A stretch of DNA of 64,000 nt from contig NZ_BAAAUN010000001.1 of NCBI RefSeq assembly GCF_039533965.1, forward strand, positions 310,001-374,000. The letters are read 5' to 3'. A program made the position numbers and the translations under genes. The stretch comes from Microbacterium luteolum (lineage in GTDB: Bacteria > Actinomycetota > Actinomycetes > Actinomycetales > Microbacteriaceae). Of the stretch, positions 34,895 through 44,135 are shown one piece after another. The notes beneath the pieces were generated by a model that searched no databases, was not told the DNA's origin, and saw only the letters and a list, made by a program, of their open reading frames with translations. The stretch's first letter is position 1; each line of letters begins with the position of its first letter.

Positions 34895-36232
34895 ATGGAC
34901 AAGCAGAGGGACTTCGTCCTCCGGACGATCGAGGAGCGCGGCGTCAAGTTCGTGCGGCTGTGGTTCACCGACGTCATCGGCACGCTCAAGTCGGTCGCGA
35001 TCGCACCGGCCGAGGTCGAGGGCGCCTTCGCCGAGGGCATCGGATTCGACGGCTCGGCGATCGAGGGACTCACGCGCAGCCACGAGTCCGATCTGCTCGC
35101 GCAGCCCGACCCGACGACTTTCCAGACGCTGCCGTGGCGCGGCGAGATCGATCCGACGGCGCGCATGTTCTGCGACCTGACGACGCCCGACGGGCAGCCG
35201 GCGGTCGCCGACCCGCGACAGGTTCTCAAGCGCACGCTGGCCAAGGCCGCGGATGCCGGATTCACGTTCTACACGCACCCCGAGATCGAGTTCTACCTGC
35301 TCAAGTCGTCGTCGTTCGGCCCCGAGGGTCCGGTGCCCGTCGACTCCGCCGGCTACTTCGACAACGTGCCGGGCGGCACGGCGCACGACTTCCGTCGTCG
35401 ATCGGTGCGGATGCTCGAGGATCTCGGCATCTCCGTGGAGTTCAGCCACCACGAGGGCGGCCCCGGTCAGAACGAGATCGACCTCCGCTACGCCGATGCA
35501 CTGACGACGGCGGACAACATCATGACGTTCCGCACGGTCATCAAGGAGGTGGCGATCGAGCAGGGCGTCTACGCGACGTTCATGCCGAAGCCCCTCAGCG
35601 GCCACCCGGGCAGCGGCATGCACACGCACATGTCCCTGTTCGAGGGAGACCAGAACGCCTTCTACGAAGAGGGTGCGAAGTACCAGCTCTCCAAGACCGG
35701 GCGTCACTTCATCGCCGGTCTCCTGCGGCACGCGAACGAGATCGCCGCGGTCACGAACCAGTTCGTGAACTCGTACAAGCGGCTCTGGGGCGGCGACGAG
35801 GCTCCGAGCTTCGTCACGTGGGGTCACGCGAACCGCTCCGCGCTCGTCCGGGTGCCGATGTACAAGCCCAACAAGGGGCAGTCCTCGCGTGTCGAGTACC
35901 GCGCTCTGGATTCGGCGGCGAACCCGTACCTCGCGTACTCCCTGCTGCTCGCCGCGGGCCTGAAGGGCATCGAGGAGGGCTACGAGCTCCCGCCCGAGGC
36001 CGAGGACAACGTGTGGGCTCTGAGCGACGCCGAACGGCGCGCGCTGGGCTACTCCGCGCTGCCGGCGAGCCTCGATCACGCTCTCGAGTTCATGGAGGCG
36101 TCGGAACTCGTCGCCGAGACGCTCGGCGAGCAGGTGTTCAACTACGTGCTGCTCAACAAGCGCAAGGAGTGGGAGGCCTACCGCGGCCAGGTCACGCCGC
36201 TGGAGCTGAAGAACAACCTCGAACTCCTCTGA
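34895..36232 (+). CDS. glnA2: glutamine synthetase-like GlnA2
   Basis: A 445-residue type I glutamine synthetase of the shorter alpha-like group. IGFDGSAIEG, the EIEFYLL metal site (about 130), GGPGQNEIDLRYADAL and the ATP site MPKPLSGHPGSGMH are conserved. Where GlnA has the adenylylated Tyr in LYELPPEE, this protein has NVWAL, so it should not be a target for adenylylation. It is followed by glnE, as in Mycobacterium tuberculosis. In other Actinobacteria such paralogues may act on glutamine or polyamines. Confidence 0.9.
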   Translation: MDKQRDFVLRTIEERGVKFVRLWFTDVIGTLKSVAIAPAEVEGAFAEGIGFDGSAIEGLTRSHESDLLAQPDPTTFQTLPWRGEIDPTARMFCDLTTPDGQPAVADPRQVLKRTLAKAADAGFTFYTHPEIEFYLLKSSSFGPEGPVPVDSAGYFDNVPGGTAHDFRRRSVRMLEDLGISVEFSHHEGGPGQNEIDLRYADALTTADNIMTFRTVIKEVAIEQGVYATFMPKPLSGHPGSGMHTHMSLFEGDQNAFYEEGAKYQLSKTGRHFIAGLLRHANEIAAVTNQFVNSYKRLWGGDEAPSFVTWGHANRSALVRVPMYKPNKGQSSRVEYRALDSAANPYLAYSLLLAAGLKGIEEGYELPPEAEDNVWALSDAERRALGYSALPASLDHALEFMEASELVAETLGEQVFNYVLLNKRKEWEAYRGQVTPLELKNNLELL

Positions 36233-36241
36233 GCGTCGCCC

Positions 36242-39217
36242 ATGGCCCGCCCGGACGATTCCGTCTCTCTCTCCGCTCTGGCCAGGCTCGGCTTCGCCGA
36301 GCTCAGTGAGGCTGCGGCATCCCTCTCCGAACTGGCGACGACTCTCGGGATGCCGCGGCAATCGCTGCTCGAGGGAGCAGATGCGGCGGACCCCGATGCT
36401 GCGGTGCGGGGGATGGTTCGCGTCGCGCGCCGGGATGCCGGACCCCTGAAAGCCTTGCTCGAGGATCCGCCGTCGCGCCACCGCGTGTGGCGGGTGTTCG
36501 GCGCCTCGGAGGGGCTCGCGGACTTCTTCCTCCGGCATCCGGAGCAGCTCTCCGTGCTGGGGGAGTCGATCACCTCTCTTGCCACACCCGAGGTGCTTCG
36601 TGATCAGTTGCTTGCTGCGGTGGGCACGAGCAACGGGTTCGCGAGCGCCGGTGATGATGCCGCCGTCGTCGCGGTCCGGGTCGCATACCGGCGGAGTCTC
36701 GCCGCCATCGCCGCCTACGACCTGACGCACCCGGATCCGCAGACGGTCGTGGCCGCGGTCTCCGCCGCCCTCGCGGATGCGGCCGGCGCCGCCCTCGAGG
36801 CCTCGCTCGCGATCGCGCGGGCCCGCCTGCGCGACACCGTGCCGGAGGAGCAGATCGCGGCGACGCGGCTCTCGATCATCGGGATGGGGAAGGCCGGGGC
36901 CAGGGAGCTGAACTACGTCAGCGACGTGGATGTCATCTTCGTCGGCGGCACGAGCGACGAGGAGATCGTCGCCGAGGCGCGAGCCATCGACATCGCCACC
37001 CGGCTGGCCCGCGAGACGATGCGCGGCCTCGACAGCATCGAGGTGGAGCCACCTCTGTGGGAGGTCGACGCCAACCTGCGGCCGGAGGGCAAGCAGGGTG
37101 CTCTGGTGCGTTCGCTCGCCTCTCATCTCGCCTACTACGACCGCTGGGCCAAGAGCTGGGAGTTCCAGGCGCTGCTCAAGGCGAGACCGCTCGCCGGTGA
37201 CCCCGAGCTCGGGGCGGAGTACATCGCCGCCGTGCAGCCGAAGATCTGGTCCAGTGCTGCCAGAGAGGACTTCGTCGAGAGCGTTCAGCGCATGCGCGAG
37301 CGCGTGACCGAGCACATCGACCCGGAGGACGCGCCGTATCAGCTCAAGCTGGGCGCCGGCGGGCTGCGGGACATCGAGTTCACGGTGCAGCTGCTGCAGC
37401 TCGTCCACGGCCTCACCGACGAGTCGCTGCGCACCCGCGGCACGCTCGAGAGCCTCGATGCGCTCGTCGCCGGCGGGTACATCGGACGCGCGGATGCCGG
37501 CACCTTCGCCGACGACTACCGCGTCCTCCGGCTGATGGAGCATCGTCTCCAGCTGCGCGAGCTCAGTCGCACCCATCTGCTGCCGCGCACGCCTGCGGGT
37601 CGGCGCGTGCTGGCGCGCAGCACCGGCCTCGCCGAGAGCGGCGAGGGCATCTGGACGCGCTGGGAGAGCGTGCGCCGCGAAGTGCGCGAGATCCACACGC
37701 GCCTCTTCTACCGTCCGCTGCTCAGCGCCGTGGCGGGCCTTCCCGAGGAGGAGCGCACGCTCTCCGCCGCCCAGGCGCACGACCGGCTGGCGGCCATCGG
37801 ATTCCGGGATCCGGCCGGTGCCTTGCGGCACATCGGCGCGCTGACGACCGGGCTCAGCCGCAAGGTGACGATCCAACGCGCTCTGATGCCGATCATGGTG
37901 CGCTGGTTCGCCGACGGCAGCGACCCCGACTACGCCCTCATCGCCTTCCGACGGATCAGCGAGCGCCTGGGAGACACCCCGTGGTTCCTCCGGATGCTGC
38001 GCGACTCCTCCGGGGCGGCGGAGAGCCTCACGCGCCTGCTGTCGTCGTCGCGCTACATCGGCGAGCTCATGGAGTGGATCCCGGAGTCCGTCGCCTGGCT
38101 CGACAGCGCCGAACGACTGCGGCCGCGCGGTGCGGCCGCGCTGGACGAGGAGGCGCGCGCGATCCAGACCCGTCACGAGACGGTCGCCGACGCGCTACGG
38201 GCCGTCCGCGCGCTGCGGCGCCGTGAACTCCTGCGCACCGCCATGGGCGGGGTCCTCGACGTGCTGACGATCGAGGAGGTCGCGACGGCCCTCACCGAGA
38301 TCACCGAAGCGACGATCCAGGCCGCATTGCGCGCCGTCATCCGGGAGGTCGTGCCGCCCGAGGACGACGCGCTGGACTTCGCGGTGATCGCGATGGGGCG
38401 CTTCGGCGGCGCCGAGCTCGGCTTCGGGTCCGACGCGGACATCCTCTACGTCTACGACGCGAACGGCGTGGACGGTCAGCGCGCGCAGACCCTCGCCACG
38501 CAGATCGTCGCGGGGCTGCGCGAGCATCTCACGGATCATCGTGTGCCGTTGGACCTGGATGCCGATCTCCGTCCGGAAGGTCGCCAGGGGCCCGTCGTAC
38601 GGTCCATCGAGGCCTATACCGAGTACTACCGGCGCTGGTCCCTGTCCTGGGAGGCGCAGGCGCTGCTCCGCGCCAGGGGGATCGCCGGGAGCTCCAAGCT
38701 CATGGCCCGCTTCACGGCGCTCGCGGATTCGATCCGCTACCCCGAGACCGTCGACCTGCAGGGCACTCGTGAGATCAAACGGATCAAGGCGCGTGTCGAG
38801 GGGGAGCGGCTGCCCCAGGGCGCCGATCCGCGGCGGCACCTCAAGCTGGGCCCCGGCACGCTCAGCGATGTCGAGTGGCTCGTGCAGCTGCTCCAGCTCC
38901 AGCACGCGCACGCCGTTCCCGGATTGCGGACCACCTCGACGCTCTCTGCGCTGGATGCCGCCGTGGCGGCCGACCTGGTGCCGGAATCGGACGCCGAGCT
39001 CCTGCGGGAGGCCTGGCGTCTGGCGAGCCGTCTCCGCTCGGCGATCACTCTCCTGACCGGGAAGACGAGCGATGTGCTGCCCGCTGATCGTCGAGAGCTC
39101 GACGCGATCGCCCGGCTCCTGGGTTATCCCGACCGGTCGGCGACCGAGCTCGAAGAGGACTACCTCGGGGTCACGCGACGGGCCCGCAAGGCTTTCGAGC
39201 ATCTCTTCTACGGGTAG
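36242..39217 (+). CDS. glnE: glutamine synthetase adenylyltransferase/deadenylylase
   Basis: A 991-residue two-headed enzyme that adds and removes AMP on the key tyrosine of glutamine synthetase, probably GlnA (44136-45560). Both nucleotidyltransferase halves are seen: GMGKAGARELNYVSDVDVIFV near 225 and AMGRFGGAELGFGSDADILYV near 720, each with helical GlnE linker regions. Length is normal. The start is 9 bp after glnA2, so they are co-transcribed. Confidence 0.95.
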   Translation: MARPDDSVSLSALARLGFAELSEAAASLSELATTLGMPRQSLLEGADAADPDAAVRGMVRVARRDAGPLKALLEDPPSRHRVWRVFGASEGLADFFLRHPEQLSVLGESITSLATPEVLRDQLLAAVGTSNGFASAGDDAAVVAVRVAYRRSLAAIAAYDLTHPDPQTVVAAVSAALADAAGAALEASLAIARARLRDTVPEEQIAATRLSIIGMGKAGARELNYVSDVDVIFVGGTSDEEIVAEARAIDIATRLARETMRGLDSIEVEPPLWEVDANLRPEGKQGALVRSLASHLAYYDRWAKSWEFQALLKARPLAGDPELGAEYIAAVQPKIWSSAAREDFVESVQRMRERVTEHIDPEDAPYQLKLGAGGLRDIEFTVQLLQLVHGLTDESLRTRGTLESLDALVAGGYIGRADAGTFADDYRVLRLMEHRLQLRELSRTHLLPRTPAGRRVLARSTGLAESGEGIWTRWESVRREVREIHTRLFYRPLLSAVAGLPEEERTLSAAQAHDRLAAIGFRDPAGALRHIGALTTGLSRKVTIQRALMPIMVRWFADGSDPDYALIAFRRISERLGDTPWFLRMLRDSSGAAESLTRLLSSSRYIGELMEWIPESVAWLDSAERLRPRGAAALDEEARAIQTRHETVADALRAVRALRRRELLRTAMGGVLDVLTIEEVATALTEITEATIQAALRAVIREVVPPEDDALDFAVIAMGRFGGAELGFGSDADILYVYDANGVDGQRAQTLATQIVAGLREHLTDHRVPLDLDADLRPEGRQGPVVRSIEAYTEYYRRWSLSWEAQALLRARGIAGSSKLMARFTALADSIRYPETVDLQGTREIKRIKARVEGERLPQGADPRRHLKLGPGTLSDVEWLVQLLQLQHAHAVPGLRTTSTLSALDAAVAADLVPESDAELLREAWRLASRLRSAITLLTGKTSDVLPADRRELDAIARLLGYPDRSATELEEDYLGVTRRARKAFEHLFYG

Positions 39218-39266
39218 CCGAGAGAGCGAATTTGCAGTATCCCCAGCCGTGACCCATGCTGACGCT

Positions 39267-40187
39267 ATGACCCACGCACGCATCGGCATCGTCTGGAACC
39301 CCTCGAAGGTCGAGCAGGAGGTTCTGCAGGCTGCGGCGAGCGGCGTGTTCGACGATCAGACCGACATCCGCTGGTGGGAGACCACGCCGGAGGACCCGGG
39401 TCGTGGCATGGCCCGCGAGGCTCGGGAGGACGGGCGCGACATCGTCATCGCGGTCGGCGGCGACGGGACGGTCCGCGCGGTCGCGGAGTCCCTGGCCGGT
39501 TCGGAGACCGCGCTGGGGATCGTGCCGCAGGGCACCGGGAACCTGCTCGCGCGGAACCTCGAGGTGCCCCTCAACAATGTGAAGGCGGCTCTCGAGCGCG
39601 TCCGTGACTCCGAGCCGCGCCGCATCGATCTCGGCTGGGTGTCGTACGACGGCACCGAGCACGCCTTCGCCGTGATGGTCGGTTTCGGCGTCGACGCGCA
39701 GATGCTCGTCGAGACCGATGACGACCTCAAGTCGAAGGCCGGATGGCTGGCCTACGTCGAGGCGATGGGGCGAGCCCTCGCCGGCACCGAGATGACCGAC
39801 ATCACCCTCGCGATCGACGGTGAGAAGGCGGTCGCGGTGCGCGGCCACACGATGCTCATCGGCAACTGCGGGATGGTGCAGGGCGGCATCCGCCTGCTGC
39901 CCGACGCGGTGCTCGACGACGGCAAGCTCGACGTCCTGATGATCAGTGCTGACGGAGCGCTGCAGTGGCTCGACACCGTGCGCTCGTTCGTCTGGGACAA
40001 CGGCATCCGTCGCCTGTTCGGAGCGACCGACGAGGCCGTCAGCACGGACTCGGCGCGTCACCTGCCCGTGGAGACGATCTCCGTCGAGTTGGAGACCCCG
40101 CTCGTCTTCGAGATCGACGGCGAGGAGATGGGCGAGGTCTCCGCGTTCGACGTGCGCGTGCAGCCGGGCGCCCTGCTCGTCCGCTGA
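39267..40187 (+). CDS. diacylglycerol kinase-family lipid kinase
   Basis: A 306-residue DagK/YegS-type kinase. GGDGTVRAVAESL (about residue 68) is the nucleotide loop and PQGTGNLLARNL follows; the rest is the beta-sandwich with FEIDGEEMG near the end. It probably phosphorylates diacylglycerol or related lipid. The start is ATG 39267; an open frame from 39072 is a glnE shadow. CATGCT lies 6 nt before the start, close to a leaderless -10. Confidence 0.88.
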   Translation: MTHARIGIVWNPSKVEQEVLQAAASGVFDDQTDIRWWETTPEDPGRGMAREAREDGRDIVIAVGGDGTVRAVAESLAGSETALGIVPQGTGNLLARNLEVPLNNVKAALERVRDSEPRRIDLGWVSYDGTEHAFAVMVGFGVDAQMLVETDDDLKSKAGWLAYVEAMGRALAGTEMTDITLAIDGEKAVAVRGHTMLIGNCGMVQGGIRLLPDAVLDDGKLDVLMISADGALQWLDTVRSFVWDNGIRRLFGATDEAVSTDSARHLPVETISVELETPLVFEIDGEEMGEVSAFDVRVQPGALLVR

Positions 40188-40194
40188 GCCCCCG

Positions 40195-41352
40195 TCACAT
40201 CGTGACGACGGGCGGGACGGTCTTCCGGTCCTGAGCGGGGAACGTCACCTTCTGCACGATGATGATGATGCTGGCGGCCACGGGGATCGCGACGAGCGCC
40301 CCGAGGATGCCGCCGAGGGCTCCACCGGCGACCGCGGCGATCACCACGAGGGCCCCGGGGACCGCCACGGCCTTGCTCATGATGCGCGGCGAGAGCACGT
40401 ACGCCTCGATCTGCATGTAGACGAGGTAGTAGCCGATCGCGATCAGCGCTGTGAGCGGCGAGACGAACAGGCAGATCAGCGCGTTGATGATCGAGGCCGT
40501 CAGAGTTCCGACCAGCGGGATCATCGATCCGATAAAGGCGATCAGCGCGAGGAGGGCCGGCACGGGCGCGCCGATGATGCTCAGGAAGATGAGGCTCAGC
40601 ACGCCGTTGATCAGGGCGAGGCTGGCCTGGCCGATGACGTAGCGGCCGACGGCTCCGGAGACGTCCTCCAGCAGCTCGCTGAAGGTGTCGCGCTGATAGG
40701 CCGGGACGAAGCGCGCGGCGGTGCGCTTCATGCTGCGCAGCGACGCCATGAAGTACAGCGTGAGGATCAGGACGATCGTGATGCCGGTGAAGCCGCCGGC
40801 GATGCCGGCACCCACCGCGAACACGCCGCCGCCGATGTCGGCGAAGTTGCCGGGATCCTGGACGAAGCTCAGCACGCCCTGGACCGCATCCTCGATCGTG
40901 GAGCCGAACTGGCCGCTGACGTCCTTGAACCAGTCGGTGTTCATGAAGTCCTGGATCATCGTCGGACCGTTCTTGATCAGATTGCTGATCTGCTCGACGA
41001 GGAGCGGAACGATCGCCAGGATGATGCCCGCGAACGCGAGCACGACGGCGGCCACGACGATGGCGACCGCGGCGGCACGGGGGAGCTTCTTCTCGATGAA
41101 GGTGACGATGGGGTCGAGGCCGAGCGCGAGGAAGATGGCGACGCCGATGTAGACGAGGACCGTGGCGAGCTGGTCGACGATCCCGCCGATCACGAGCGCG
41201 ACCAGCACGCCGAGCGCGCCGAGCAGGCCGAACATGAACGGGTTCGTCCGCGCGTACGCGGCGACGCCGTTGGACGGCTGGGAGCGCTTCACCTCCGGCG
41301 TTCCGATGACCGGAGCAGCATCCGTCTTCGCGATCACTCTTCTACGCCGCAT
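40195..41352 (-). CDS. AI-2E family transporter
   Basis: A 385-residue membrane protein with about eight helices, the first pair at FGLLGALGVLVALVIGGIV and ATVLVYIGVAIFLALG, and the family motif PLVGTLTASIINALI near residue 275. AI-2E proteins include the TqsA autoinducer exporter and Na+/H+ antiporters, so the substrate is open. GGGGGA precedes the ATG. It is convergent with the lipid kinase gene (7 bp apart). Confidence 0.88.
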   Translation of the reverse strand: MRRRRVIAKTDAAPVIGTPEVKRSQPSNGVAAYARTNPFMFGLLGALGVLVALVIGGIVDQLATVLVYIGVAIFLALGLDPIVTFIEKKLPRAAAVAIVVAAVVLAFAGIILAIVPLLVEQISNLIKNGPTMIQDFMNTDWFKDVSGQFGSTIEDAVQGVLSFVQDPGNFADIGGGVFAVGAGIAGGFTGITIVLILTLYFMASLRSMKRTAARFVPAYQRDTFSELLEDVSGAVGRYVIGQASLALINGVLSLIFLSIIGAPVPALLALIAFIGSMIPLVGTLTASIINALICLFVSPLTALIAIGYYLVYMQIEAYVLSPRIMSKAVAVPGALVVIAAVAGGALGGILGALVAIPVAASIIIIVQKVTFPAQDRKTVPPVVTM

Positions 41353-41435
41353 GATTCCCCCGGTCGGTTGTAAGACTCACCCGTCGATCATCCCTCATCA
41401 GCGCGGACAACCGGCCGGACACGCGAGGGGCAGCA

Positions 41436-41594
41436 TCAGGCTTTCGGGGTGCGATTGCGGATGACGCCGAAGAGGATCGTCCCGACGAAGAGGATGATGC
41501 CGATGATGGCGATCCACAGCAGACCCTCGATCGCGAAGCCCACGACGGCGACGATGGCCCAGGCGACGAGCAGGATGATCAGTACGGTCCACAT
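41436..41594 (-). CDS. 52-residue two-helix membrane peptide
   Basis: Very small protein with two hydrophobic stretches, TVLIILLVAWAIVAVVGFAI and LLWIAIIGIILFVGTILFGV, and a short basic tail. The hairpin resembles small stress-response or hydrophobic leader peptides. Function is unknown. It uses the ATG at 41594; the open frame further upstream to 41717 does not look coding. Confidence 0.6.
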   Translation of the reverse strand: MWTVLIILLVAWAIVAVVGFAIEGLLWIAIIGIILFVGTILFGVIRNRTPKA

Positions 41595-41667
41595 GCTGTG
41601 AAGGTACAGCGCCGGCGCGGCGTCGCGCAGGCCCTTGACGGGGAGAGCGACGCCGCGTAGCGACCGG

Positions 41668-42156
41668 TCACTTGCCGGAGAGTTCGACCGTCTCGTTCTC
41701 GGCGTCGTACGGCTCACCCGTGATCTTCGACTTCACGAAGCTGAAGAGCGAGGCGATCTTCCCGCCCGGGCTGTCCCAGTACTCGGCTGATTCGGCGGAG
41801 AACTTCAGCAACCCGACGTCGGGGTCGTCCGGACCGTTCGTGAACCAGGCTTCGACGGTCGGGCTCCAGAGTTCCTTCACCTTGGCCTTGTCCTCGACGA
41901 GCTCGGCGGTGCCGGAGAGCGACACCCAGGAGTCGTTCGAGCTCAGGGAGATCCCGACGCGCTCGTCCTTCGCGATGTCGGCGACGAGGGATGCGCTGCG
42001 GGAGACGAGGAACCAGAGATCCCCGTCGAACTCCGCCTCCTGCACGGTGAGCGGGTGGGAGACCAGTCGATCGTTGGCGTTGCGCGTGGTGAACATCGCG
42101 AAGCGGAAGTCCTTGATCAGCTCGGCGACCCGCTGGGTGGGGGTGGTGTCGGTCAT
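41668..42156 (-). CDS. pyridoxamine 5'-phosphate oxidase-like (general stress) protein
   Basis: A 162-residue split-barrel flavin-binding fold. AMFTTRNANDRLVSHPL near the start and LWFLVSRSASLVADI follow the general-stress-protein-26 pattern. It probably binds FMN or F420, but no activity is assigned. The gene at 57375 is a CofE-like F420 ligase relative, a weak hint of F420. GGGACGA precedes the ATG. Confidence 0.85.
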   Translation of the reverse strand: MTDTTPTQRVAELIKDFRFAMFTTRNANDRLVSHPLTVQEAEFDGDLWFLVSRSASLVADIAKDERVGISLSSNDSWVSLSGTAELVEDKAKVKELWSPTVEAWFTNGPDDPDVGLLKFSAESAEYWDSPGGKIASLFSFVKSKITGEPYDAENETVELSGK

Positions 42157-42268
42157 GAGAGTCGTCCCTTTCGCATCGGTGGAACTCCCATCCTGTTCTC
42201 CTCGTCCCGCTCCGTCGAAGGGGTTGCGTATCAGCGCCCCTCGCGTTAGACCGGCCGGAGCCTGCCCC

Positions 42269-42700
42269 TCACCCTGCAGACGGGACGGTGAACGCTATCC
42301 GACAATCGCGGACGCATTCTGCGATGTCGCCGAGCCCGCTCACGACGTGCCCGAGCAGGTACACATCGTCGGTGTGCGCACTCGGGCTGTCGGAGAGGAA
42401 GACGACGAGTGCTCGACCGGACACCCGGTATCCGACGTCGCCGGCGCGAAACTCCGTCGCCGGAGCTCCGTTCGGGTCGATCGTCATCTGCGTCTCGGTC
42501 GTCGCGACCAGCGCCGTGCCCATGCGGTCGGTGAAGGAGAACGTTGCCGGGAGCTCCGCCGCGAAGGCCTGGCTGAGGGCCGACGAGGTCGCCTCCAGGC
42601 CCACCGCGACGTCATTGCTCGCCGCGGGCGGGTGACCGCACGCGACGGCGCTCAGCAGGATGAGAAGCGTGGCCGTGAGGGCGCCCAGTCGTCTGTTCAT
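42269..42700 (-). CDS. lipoprotein with cyclophilin-like fold
   Basis: A 143-residue secreted lipoprotein. The signal peptide ends in the lipobox LSAVAC, making Cys21 the lipidated residue. The mature part matches by pattern the cyclophilin-like fold of the TM1367 group (FSFTDRMGTAL, then FRAGDVGYRV, VVFLSDSPS, YLLGHVVSGL). The ligand is unknown; the fold is catalytic only in true cyclophilins. It is divergent from the XRE regulator gene with a 100-bp gap, so it may be its target. Confidence 0.75.
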   Translation of the reverse strand: MNRRLGALTATLLILLSAVACGHPPAASNDVAVGLEATSSALSQAFAAELPATFSFTDRMGTALVATTETQMTIDPNGAPATEFRAGDVGYRVSGRALVVFLSDSPSAHTDDVYLLGHVVSGLGDIAECVRDCRIAFTVPSAG

Positions 42701-42788
42701 CTGTCCAGGTAACGCGACGGGATCGCCGCACGGGAGTCACGGGTCTGACGCGCCCTGACAGGGCATCCCATACATGCGTCCGGCGACC

Positions 42789-42794
42789 TAGCCT
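42789..42794 (+). promoter_or_regulatory. -10 hexamer TAGCCT, leaderless XRE start
   Basis: TAGCCT is 6 nt before the ATG at 42801. Confidence 0.5.
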
Positions 42795-42800
42795 GGTGAC

Positions 42801-43724
42801 ATGGATGACCGAAGCGAGATCCGCGAGTTCCTCACGTCTCGTCGGGCTCGTCTCGAGCCCGAGCGAGTAGGGCTTCCGCGAGGAAGCGACCGGCGTGTAC
42901 CGGGGCTCCGTCGTGGAGAAGTCGCAGCGTTGGCAGGTGTCAGCGTCGAATACTACGCACGGCTGGAGCGCGGAGCTATCGGAGGCGCGTCCCCAGCAGT
43001 GCTCGATGGTCTGGCGACAGCCCTCCGCATGGATGACGCTGAGCGCGAGCACCTCTACCGCCTCGCGCACCGCTCTGCGAACGTGTCGGTACCTCGTCGA
43101 CGAGAGCCTGCTGCGCAGGTCTGGCGTCCATCGCCCAGTGTGCAGTGGTTGTTGGATTCGATGGACTCGGCCGCCGCGCTCATCGGAAACGGTCGCACCG
43201 ATCTCTTGGGGTGGAATGCGCTCGGACGAGCCCTCATGGACGAGATGATCAGCTCGGCGACCAGCGCGCCACCGAACTTCGCTCGCTTCCTCTTCCTCGA
43301 GCCCGTGGCACGACGGTTCTATCCCGACTGGGATGCCATGACCGCCGTGAACGTCGCCCAACTCCGCACCGAAGCGGGCCGGAACCCTCATGATCAAGAC
43401 CTGCACGCGCTCGTCGGCGAGCTTTCCACTCGCAGCGAGCACTTCCGACGGCTGTGGGCCCGCCACGACGTGTGGCATCACCAGAGCGGGGTGAAGCGCT
43501 ATCACCATCACCTCGTGGGTGATCTCGAACTCCACTACAACGGTTTCGACCTCGTCGGCCAGCCGGGCGTGCAGATGACGATCCTCACCGCGGAGCCCGG
43601 GTCCGCGGCCGAAGAGACCTTGAATCTCCTCGGGGTCGCCACCGCGGCGACGATCGCCAGCGCTTCGCCGGATACACAACAGTCGCCGCTCGCGCCCGCA
43701 GCCGGCCCTGAGCACCGCCGCTGA
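42801..43724 (+). CDS. XRE-type regulator with MmyB-like ligand domain
   Basis: A 307-residue regulator of the same architecture as that at 28668: a helix-turn-helix after RRVPGLRRGEVAALAGVS (about residues 30-48), then the ligand domain (ALIGNGRTDLLGWNALGRAL). Here the recognition part ARLERGAIGGAS differs from the other, so it should bind a different site. It probably controls the divergent lipoprotein. Confidence 0.88.
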   Translation: MDDRSEIREFLTSRRARLEPERVGLPRGSDRRVPGLRRGEVAALAGVSVEYYARLERGAIGGASPAVLDGLATALRMDDAEREHLYRLAHRSANVSVPRRREPAAQVWRPSPSVQWLLDSMDSAAALIGNGRTDLLGWNALGRALMDEMISSATSAPPNFARFLFLEPVARRFYPDWDAMTAVNVAQLRTEAGRNPHDQDLHALVGELSTRSEHFRRLWARHDVWHHQSGVKRYHHHLVGDLELHYNGFDLVGQPGVQMTILTAEPGSAAEETLNLLGVATAATIASASPDTQQSPLAPAAGPEHRR

Positions 43725-43950
43725 ATCTTCATGACCGACGAGCGCACCCACCGACTGCGATCACAGCGGAGGGACTCTCTCTCCGGGTCTCCCGAGAGAT
43801 CCTGACGAGGAAGAGCCCCTCGACACCGGAGCGGCTCCGACACGGTCCCCCAGGACGGGTCTGATACGCGCTCTCACGGTGATCGTACGCCTCCTCGGCC
43901 CGCGTGAACATCCCATGGTGGATGCCGGGAAGCGGGCGTACGCTCTATGC

Positions 43951-44116
43951 GGACGGGGCGAGCCGGTGGAGACCCCCAGCGAAGCCGGCTAGGTGTCCCG
44001 ATGGGTTTCCCAGAGCCAGTCGGGGCACCGTCGACATGACTCGTGCCGACGCCGACGGTCCGGCGACTGATCCCCCCATGACGAAGACCCCCGGAGCTCA
44101 GAGCTCCGGGGGTCTT
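43951..44116 (+). ncRNA. candidate small structured RNA
   Basis: Two hairpins lie in a gene-free stretch: AGCCGG (43961-43966) with CCGGCT (43985-43990), and the 10-bp GGTGTCCCGA (43992-44001) with TCGGGGCACC (44020-44029). TACGCT (43939-43944) could be a -10, and a terminator follows at 44084-44116. It matches no riboswitch I know, and no gene lies downstream on either strand. The remainder of the 43725-44135 gap holds nothing else I can identify. Confidence 0.35.
44084..44116. terminator. bidirectional terminator after glnA
   Basis: A nearly continuous palindrome: AAGACCCCCGGAGCTC (44084-44099) with GAGCTCCGGGGGTCTT (44101-44116). It ends glnA on the minus strand and could end the candidate RNA on the plus strand. 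Confidence 0.9.
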
Positions 44117-44135
44117 GTTCGCGGTCGTCAGTCGA

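Noticed and set aside
34712..38176. 1,154-codon minus-strand frame opposite glnA2 and glnE
   Set aside because: Shadow of two conserved enzymes, with no family motifs of its own.
43729..43911. Short minus-strand frame in the gap before glnA
   Set aside because: Sixty codons, Arg/Ser/Glu-rich, without similarity, promoter or ribosome site.
43951..44030. Known riboswitch (cobalamin, SAM, guanidine, c-di-GMP)
   Set aside because: Some short pieces look similar, but no conserved core matches and there is no gene downstream.
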